From contig CAJOOC010000169.1 in the NCBI GenBank assembly GCA_905236165.1, positions 1-53,143 of the forward strand: a stretch of DNA of 53,143 nucleotides. Reading direction: 5' to 3'. This document shows, piece by piece, positions 47,443 through 53,143 of this stretch; position 1 is the stretch's first letter, and each line of letters opens with the position of its first letter. Both the position numbers and the translations under genes were made by a program. Origin of the DNA: an uncultured Prevotella sp. (lineage in GTDB: Bacteria; Bacteroidota; Bacteroidia; Bacteroidales; Bacteroidaceae). The notes below the pieces were generated by a model. That model worked only from the letters and a program-made list of their open reading frames with translations, had not been told where the DNA came from and searched no databases.

Positions 47443-49173
47443 ATGAAACAAATAGCCATACTCATCCTATCACTATTCGTTGCCTTAGGAGCACATGCTG
47501 CCAAGGCCAACGCACCCAGTTTCAAGGCCGTCCTCACCGATGGCCGCACCGTCACGCTGACCCTCGTGGGCGACGAGCACCTCAACTACTACGTCACCGC
47601 CGAGGGCGAGATAGTGCTCTATGCCAATGACAGATACCACGCCGCCACGAAGGCCGAGCAGGACAGCCTCCAGGCCGTCCTCACACGCCTGGCAGCACAG
47701 AGCATGGAGACGATGAGCCGCGCCGGCGAGCGCGACGTCAACGCTGTGAGCCACCTCGACGTGTCGAATGCCACGCCACATCTGGGCACGCCGCGCATAC
47801 CCGTCATCCTCGTACAGTTCACCGACAGCGTCTTCCGTTATTCACGCGACGATATCGACAGCCTCCTCAACGGCAAGCAATACCAGATAAACGACCAATA
47901 CCGCGGCTACGGCTCTGCACGGCAGTTCTTCATAGACTGCTCCAACGGCAAGTTCCAGCCGCAGTTCGACGTTTACGGACCCTACACCCTGCCCAACACC
48001 AGCAAATACTACGGTGCCGGCAACGCATGGAACGAGCGAGCCACCACGGCTGTGAGAGATGCCCTGAAACTCGCCAACCCCGACATCGACTTCCGCCAGT
48101 ACGACTACAACAATAACAGCACCATCGATGGCGTATGCGTCATCTATGCAGGCTGGAACGGCAACACCTCCGGCAACAGCGACGATATCTGGCCGCAGTC
48201 AGGCGACAATCAGATGGGCACCTACGACGGCTTCGACATCAACCGCTGGCTCATCTGCGGAGAGCTACTCTACGGGCCGGAGTTCCGCAACGACAAAGGG
48301 GAGTACTGCCTCACAGGCATCGGAGTCTTCGTACACGAGTTCTCCCACATGATGGGACTGCCCGACTTCTACCCCACCTCCATCAGCAACACCGACTATG
48401 CCAAGCTCGACAACCAGTCGATGGAAGACTGGGACATCATGGACAACGGAGAGAACCAGCGTCTGGGCCTCTATCCGCAACCCTTCTCAGCATGGGAGCA
48501 GGAATACCTCGCATGGGCCGACGAGCTGGAGGTGCTGAGCGAACCCGCCGACGTACATCTCATACCCCTTATGCATGGCGGCAAAGGCCTTAAGATAATG
48601 AACGACAACGACACCTCAGGCAAGGAATTCTGGGTGCTCGAAGCCCTCCCCAACACCAAGGACAGCGGCTGGTACCGCTGGACACGCGGCGACGGTATGC
48701 TCATAACGCACATACTCTTCAACAAGACCAACTTCTCGGGTCTTAACCACCCCAACAACACCGTAGGCAAGCCCGGCATCACCATCATCCCCGCAGACGG
48801 CTGGCTGCCATCCTCCTATCGCGTGAAGACCGATATCACGGAGAGTTACGGCGATTACCTTACCTCTTCCGACTATTTCAAGCATCTGGCAGGCGACACC
48901 TATCCCGGCAGTCAGATGGTGACGAGCTTCAACAACTACAAGGCCTACACCGGCACCGTCGACAAGCCCATCACCGAGATAGAGCGCATCATGCCCGGCC
49001 ACTCAGTGAAGTTCAAGTTTATGGGCGGCACGTATGTGGGCATTGATGCCATAAAAGATGCAAAAAACACCGATTCCATCGCGAAAAAAGCGCATAAAGC
49101 CCTCCGCAACGGCCAACTCATAATCATCAACGGCACTAACGCCTTTACACCCGCAGGAGCATTACTGAAATAA
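47443..49173 (+). CDS. secreted M6-family metalloprotease
   Basis: Signal peptide MKQIAILILSLFVALGAHAA; PVILVQFTDSVF ... VHEFSHMMGLPDFYPTS (HExxHxxGxxD). Confidence 0.92.
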   Translation: MKQIAILILSLFVALGAHAAKANAPSFKAVLTDGRTVTLTLVGDEHLNYYVTAEGEIVLYANDRYHAATKAEQDSLQAVLTRLAAQSMETMSRAGERDVNAVSHLDVSNATPHLGTPRIPVILVQFTDSVFRYSRDDIDSLLNGKQYQINDQYRGYGSARQFFIDCSNGKFQPQFDVYGPYTLPNTSKYYGAGNAWNERATTAVRDALKLANPDIDFRQYDYNNNSTIDGVCVIYAGWNGNTSGNSDDIWPQSGDNQMGTYDGFDINRWLICGELLYGPEFRNDKGEYCLTGIGVFVHEFSHMMGLPDFYPTSISNTDYAKLDNQSMEDWDIMDNGENQRLGLYPQPFSAWEQEYLAWADELEVLSEPADVHLIPLMHGGKGLKIMNDNDTSGKEFWVLEALPNTKDSGWYRWTRGDGMLITHILFNKTNFSGLNHPNNTVGKPGITIIPADGWLPSSYRVKTDITESYGDYLTSSDYFKHLAGDTYPGSQMVTSFNNYKAYTGTVDKPITEIERIMPGHSVKFKFMGGTYVGIDAIKDAKNTDSIAKKAHKALRNGQLIIINGTNAFTPAGALLK

Positions 49174-49196
49174 GGAACCTAACAACAATCATACCC

Positions 49197-50912
49197 ATGA
49201 AATACAACAACCACACAGAAAGAGCCGGATGCCTTGCATTGGTATTCCGGCTTATTGTGTTTCTCTTCACCATGCAGGCAGGCACTGCAGAAGGAGCAGA
49301 GAAGTCGGAAACAATTTCTGGATGTCCCAGTGCAGAGTTGAAGGTGACGGCACTGCCTCCCCTTCACGTGCCCCGCATAGGGCATGCCGTCATGTGCATA
49401 GGCGACGAGGTAGTGGCCTTCGGAGGCCACACGTCCGGTTTCGTCCCAACACCGACGGCAGAATACTACAGCAACGGCGAATGGCACCTGATGCAGATGG
49501 CTTATCCTCATGACCAGGGAGCCGCAGCCCTCACAGGCTCGGGCAAGGTGGTAATCTTCGGAGGGCACGAGAAAGAGCTGGGCATAGGGCAGACCTTCAC
49601 TGTGGAGCTATACGACCCTGTGGAGCATACCTTTACGGGCTATGGCTGCCTTGACAAAAAACGGTGCTTCGCCAAAGCACTTCCCATGAAAGACGGCAAC
49701 ATTATCGTCACTGGCAGCTGGTATGCCGAAGACGGCATAGAATGTTTTGACGGCAGCAGGCAGAACTTATTCGTCAAAGCTGTGGCGCAGCAACGTTCCA
49801 TTCCCTACATTCTGCGCACCTCCCGCAATAATGCCATCTTCTTCAGCGACAGAGACATACATGCCGACCTTCACGACACCATACTGATAGACCGCCTGCA
49901 CGGCGAGCCATTCACCGCACCTCTGTTCGAGGAGTGGCGTCCGTTCTACAACCATATAGGCCACGACAACAGCCAGTGCTTCGCAGGAGACGAGAAGGAA
50001 GGAAAGTATGTCAATCTGCTTCAGGTGATGCAGGGCGACAGCATCATGGCAATTGCCCGCGTGGATGGCGAGGACATTTCGCTGCTGCCCACCACGTGCC
50101 CTCTGCCAATGCGCAGCACGTTGGGACGGATAATGTGGTTCTCATACATCCTCGGCAACCGCAGCATAGGCAGGGCCTACATAGTGGGATATGGCGAGAA
50201 CAGCAACGACCGTCGTTACTACGTGGCCTGCATAGACTACAACAAGATTCCCTCCCCCGTCACCTTATTATATAGTGAGCCTCAGGACACTATATGCATC
50301 TATCAGCCTGTGCTGACACGAAACGGCGACCTCCTCATTGCCGGGGGCACGAAACCGGGCCACGTAAACAATTTCGAAGCCACCCGCTTGGCCTTCCTGC
50401 TACACACGGGCACCGAGGCAGAGGCCTCGCATGCTGCCCATACATGGCTGTGGGCCTGTTTACTGGCCTTCGTGCTTCTCGCCTCAGGCATCGTAGCCGT
50501 CCTGCTGCTCAAGCGCAAGAAGAGACAGCAGCACGCCGGGGGAGACGCAGCCGACACCGTATCAGGGAGAGACGAGGAACTTATGCAGCAACTGCTACGC
50601 CTGATGGAGGAGAAAAAGCCCTATCTCAACAGCAACCTGCGAGTGGAGGACGTAGCCGACCTGCTCGGCACCAACCGCACATACGTGTCCAACTGCATAA
50701 AGAACATTCGCGGCTGTCAGTTCATACAGTTCGTCAACGCCTACCGCATAGAGCACGCCAAGCAGCTGCTCAGGCAGAACAGGGACATAAAGACATCTTA
50801 TGTATGGACCGCATCGGGCTTCTCCTCCGAAGCCTCCTTCTTCCGTAATTTCAAGGAAACAACCGGAATGACACCCAAAGAATGGCTAAACGCCTATCAA
50901 GAGCCCTCATAA
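49197..50912 (+). CDS. membrane-spanning one-component regulator: kelch-like periplasmic domain, TM, AraC-type HTH
   Basis: N-terminal signal/TM; kelch-like blades (GHAVMCIGDEVVAFGGHTSGF..., GAAALTGSGKVVIFGGHE...); TM TWLWACLLAFVLLASGIVAVLLLKRKKR; C-terminal SNLRVEDVADLLGTNRTYVSNCIKNIRGCQFIQFVNAYRIEHAKQLL...GFSSEASFFRNFKETTGMTPKEWL. Confidence 0.88.
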   Translation: MKYNNHTERAGCLALVFRLIVFLFTMQAGTAEGAEKSETISGCPSAELKVTALPPLHVPRIGHAVMCIGDEVVAFGGHTSGFVPTPTAEYYSNGEWHLMQMAYPHDQGAAALTGSGKVVIFGGHEKELGIGQTFTVELYDPVEHTFTGYGCLDKKRCFAKALPMKDGNIIVTGSWYAEDGIECFDGSRQNLFVKAVAQQRSIPYILRTSRNNAIFFSDRDIHADLHDTILIDRLHGEPFTAPLFEEWRPFYNHIGHDNSQCFAGDEKEGKYVNLLQVMQGDSIMAIARVDGEDISLLPTTCPLPMRSTLGRIMWFSYILGNRSIGRAYIVGYGENSNDRRYYVACIDYNKIPSPVTLLYSEPQDTICIYQPVLTRNGDLLIAGGTKPGHVNNFEATRLAFLLHTGTEAEASHAAHTWLWACLLAFVLLASGIVAVLLLKRKKRQQHAGGDAADTVSGRDEELMQQLLRLMEEKKPYLNSNLRVEDVADLLGTNRTYVSNCIKNIRGCQFIQFVNAYRIEHAKQLLRQNRDIKTSYVWTASGFSSEASFFRNFKETTGMTPKEWLNAYQEPS

Positions 50913-50944
50913 GCAGCCCCCGATGAAATGGGGCAAAAAGAAAG

Positions 50945-50998
50945 AAAAGACTATCAAAATCACAAAATGGAGTAGAATTGTGATTTTGATAGTCTTTT
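50945..50998 (+). terminator. long perfect-stem intrinsic terminator
   Basis: AAAAGACTATCAAAATCACAA (50945-50965) / TTGTGATTTTGATAGTCTTTT (50978-50998), 21-bp perfect stem, then T-run. Confidence 0.9.
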
Positions 50999-51014
50999 TT
51001 TTATCTATATTTCG

Positions 51015-51022
51015 TACCTTTG
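51015..51022 (+). promoter_or_regulatory. -7 box TACCTTTG upstream of the lipoprotein pair
   Basis: TACCTTTGCTCAC; no optimally spaced -33 TTTG found. Confidence 0.45.
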
Positions 51023-51122
51023 CTCACAGATACTTAAAACAACATTCTTTGCTAACAGATACCGAAAACAACATATCTACTATATTTATAACCATATTAA
51101 TAACCATAAAAAAACAAAGAGT

Positions 51123-51728
51123 ATGAAAAAGACAAATTTCTGGAGTCTGATGACTCTCTTCCTGTGCGCTATCTGCGCAACAACACTTACCGCCTGCGGC
51201 GATGACGACGATGATAACGGCGGAGGCGGCGGCAGTGACAACCGTATCAATTCTGTTTTCACAAGCAAAAACCTCAACACGATGTCACGCTTTATGCCCA
51301 TACATAGGGGTACAACCCCTCCAGCGCTTGAGGGAACATATAAGGTGAGCCCAGACATCAAGATAGTGGAAGCTTGGGACGACTATGTTGATGAAGATAA
51401 AGTACAGATATATAGCGCATACTATTGGAGATTTTACGATTTTGACGCAGAAAACAGAACTGTGAGGGTTGCGAGTGGAGAAACACTAAGTGAAGTTGCC
51501 TCAAAAACTGGAGCTGTAAGTTACATCAGCGGTTCTGGCAACAACTTTACAGTATGTCGGAATCTTGACACCAGGAATTATGCTGTATCTGGCACGCTGA
51601 CTTCTTCAGGTATCTCTAATTTCTTCTTCGCATGCGAAGTGACTGACGAAGATTACGGTGACGGCTGGGATGTAGGTGACTTATGGATAAGCAAAGACGG
51701 GGACGGAATGGCAGAAAAAGTAGAATAG
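51123..51728 (+). CDS. lipoprotein with acidic-Gly export tag
   Basis: Lipobox TLTAC then GDDDDDNGGGGGSDN. Confidence 0.85.
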   Translation: MKKTNFWSLMTLFLCAICATTLTACGDDDDDNGGGGGSDNRINSVFTSKNLNTMSRFMPIHRGTTPPALEGTYKVSPDIKIVEAWDDYVDEDKVQIYSAYYWRFYDFDAENRTVRVASGETLSEVASKTGAVSYISGSGNNFTVCRNLDTRNYAVSGTLTSSGISNFFFACEVTDEDYGDGWDVGDLWISKDGDGMAEKVE

Positions 51729-51767
51729 ACAATTAACCTTATTATTAACATATAAACATACAGACTT

Positions 51768-52451
51768 ATGAAGAAGAACCTATTATTACTTGCAATGCTC
51801 TTTGGAGCGATGTTTACATTCACGGCCTGCGGCGGTGACGACGATGACGACAATGGTGGTGGCGGCGGTACTACATACGAGGACACCCGAATTACCAACG
51901 TCATTCCTGACAAATACATTCAGCAGTTGGCGAAGCACATGTCAATCTACGACGGTGTAACACCACCTACAGTAGAGGGAAGATTCGTGATGACTCCCAC
52001 AAAGCTGGTATATGACTCCAAAGGCTGGGACGGCTCCGATGTCAATTGGGCAGACAACTACTTTGAGTTCTACAATCAGAGTTCGTCAAACAAGACTGTC
52101 AGCGTGAAACAGACAACTGACAATGGCTACAGCGGCAACGGTACAGGAGCCTACATCTGCGGTAAGGACAACAATTTCACCATCTACTTCAACGAGACCG
52201 GTGTAAGCTACGGCATCAATTTCAAGCAAGCCGTGATTATATCGGGCGTAAAGACCTCTTCGGGCATCAGAAACCTCACCAAGGCGTTCATTATGCTTGA
52301 AAGGGGCGAGAAGACCGGCGATAACGACATTATGAAAGTAGGCGAATACCGCATCTTCACCGATGAAGACGGCATGTCAGACCCCGTAGAGTCTTCAGCC
52401 GCAAAGGGAGCAGCAGTCACAGGACAGTTCTTCCCAATGAACATCAAGTAA
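51768..52451 (+). CDS. lipoprotein with acidic-Gly export tag, paralog of previous
   Basis: Lipobox TFTAC then GGDDDDDNGGGGG; shares xxMxIxxGxTPPxxEG and TSSGIxN motifs with 51123-51728. Confidence 0.87.
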   Translation: MKKNLLLLAMLFGAMFTFTACGGDDDDDNGGGGGTTYEDTRITNVIPDKYIQQLAKHMSIYDGVTPPTVEGRFVMTPTKLVYDSKGWDGSDVNWADNYFEFYNQSSSNKTVSVKQTTDNGYSGNGTGAYICGKDNNFTIYFNETGVSYGINFKQAVIISGVKTSSGIRNLTKAFIMLERGEKTGDNDIMKVGEYRIFTDEDGMSDPVESSAAKGAAVTGQFFPMNIK

Positions 52452-52463
52452 CACTTGTTTATA

Positions 52464-52557
52464 ACGACCACGAATTACACTAATTTCACGAATTAATTCA
52501 TTTCTAACACGTTATGTTGCACAGCCAATTCGTGTAATTAGTGCAATTCGTGGTCGT
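52464..52557. repeat. inverted repeat element, 31-bp arms
   Basis: ACGACCACGAATTACACTAATTTCACGAATT (52464-52494) vs AATTCGTGTAATTAGTGCAATTCGTGGTCGT (52527-52557), 29/31 complementary. Confidence 0.9.
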
Positions 52558-52916
52558 GACCAGTGAAATTCGCGGCCGTATCCATGTCAATTTTGTCCTA
52601 TTGGCAATTTCTGATGGAAATCGCCGACCTACCTTCAGAAAATGACGGACGGTCTGCGAGGCTGTGATGGACGGTCAATTAGACGGTAATCGACCGTCGA
52701 TTAGGCGGTAAAAGTTACTCGATTACAGTGTAATAGACCGTCTATTGCAACATACTGAATACGTGATAGTTATAAAGGCGTTTTTCGACGTATCAAATCT
52801 TGGTGGTATTTAGGCGGAAAAATAAGCATGGAAGGAGTATGTTAATTTTGTCTTACCTTAGCCCGTTCGGGCAGATTTGCGACCGCGAATTTCACGGAAG
52901 CAGGGAAGTACTGAAG

Positions 52917-52944
52917 CAGGGACGTGGGCGTCCCGCCCGCGACA
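52917..52944. repeat. solo copy of the GGGACGTGGGCGTCC REP-like unit
   Basis: CAGGGACGTGGGCGTCCCGCCCGCGACA matches the reverse complement of 8494-8521 at 26/28. Confidence 0.85.
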
Positions 52945-53005
52945 TAGTACAGGTGACGAACTCAAATCCAACAGACATATTGGAAGACGGCACGAAATAT
53001 GATTA

Positions 53006-53141
53006 AAAAAAGTTCCTCTTTTATTTTGTATTGTGCTCACTTAATCGTACCTTTGACTTCATCGAAGGTACTGTCGTTCGACAATAAAAATAAAAAAGTT
53101 CCTCTTTTATTTTGTATTGTGCTCACTTAATCGTACCTTTG
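53006..53141 (+). promoter_or_regulatory. exactly duplicated 50-bp promoter module
   Basis: AAAAAAGTTCCTCTTTTATTTTGTATTGTGCTCACTTAATCGTACCTTTG at 53006-53055 and 53092-53141; each has TTTG-N19-TACCTTTG. Confidence 0.85.
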
Positions 53142-53143
53142 CA

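Noticed and set aside
51653-51919. Minus-strand ORFs with PPPPPLSSSSSP
   Set aside because: Reverse complement of the lipoprotein DDDDDNGGGGG linker
1-53143. Prophage, conjugative element, toxin-antitoxin or defence island
   Set aside because: No integrase, phage structural, restriction, TA or conjugation genes recognised; radC at 18073 alone is not evidence of a mobile element
53006-53143. Invertible (phase-variable) promoter
   Set aside because: The duplicated promoter copies are direct, not flanked by inverted repeats, and no site-specific recombinase is in the window

Overview
53 kb chromosomal window from a Bacteroidetes (Prevotella-like) genome. The order is inferred from TTTG-N19/20-TAnnTTTG promoters, protein families and characteristic dispersed intergenic repeats. 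Most of it is housekeeping: rsmA, LMW-PTP, PfkB kinase, efp, rpmH, radC, lpxH, argS, metG, lptB, dtd, trpB2, ddl, rluD-like, queA, truB, uppP, DUF3098 and ftsX, plus two tRNAs. The less ordinary parts are: (1) a free-standing, probably structured ~400-nt transcript unit (about 3898-4313) with its own promoter, a 14-bp upstream palindrome, two micro-ORFs preceded by AAGGAGATAC and a strong terminator; (2) an exported KduI / orphan galactitol-type PTS EIIC / DUF4861 cluster; (3) a locus with a secreted M6 protease (apparently leaderless mRNA), a kelch-like periplasmic sensor joined by one TM helix to an AraC-type HTH, and two paralogous acidic-tagged surface lipoproteins; (4) 7-, 8- and 9-bp tandem repeat arrays that repeatedly sit immediately upstream of start codons; (5) several REP/MITE-like palindromic elements; (6) a tRNA-Met with a non-canonical T arm; (7) an exactly duplicated 50-bp promoter at the right edge. 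Calls were made by eye from translated ORFs and raw sequence; no database searches were run.
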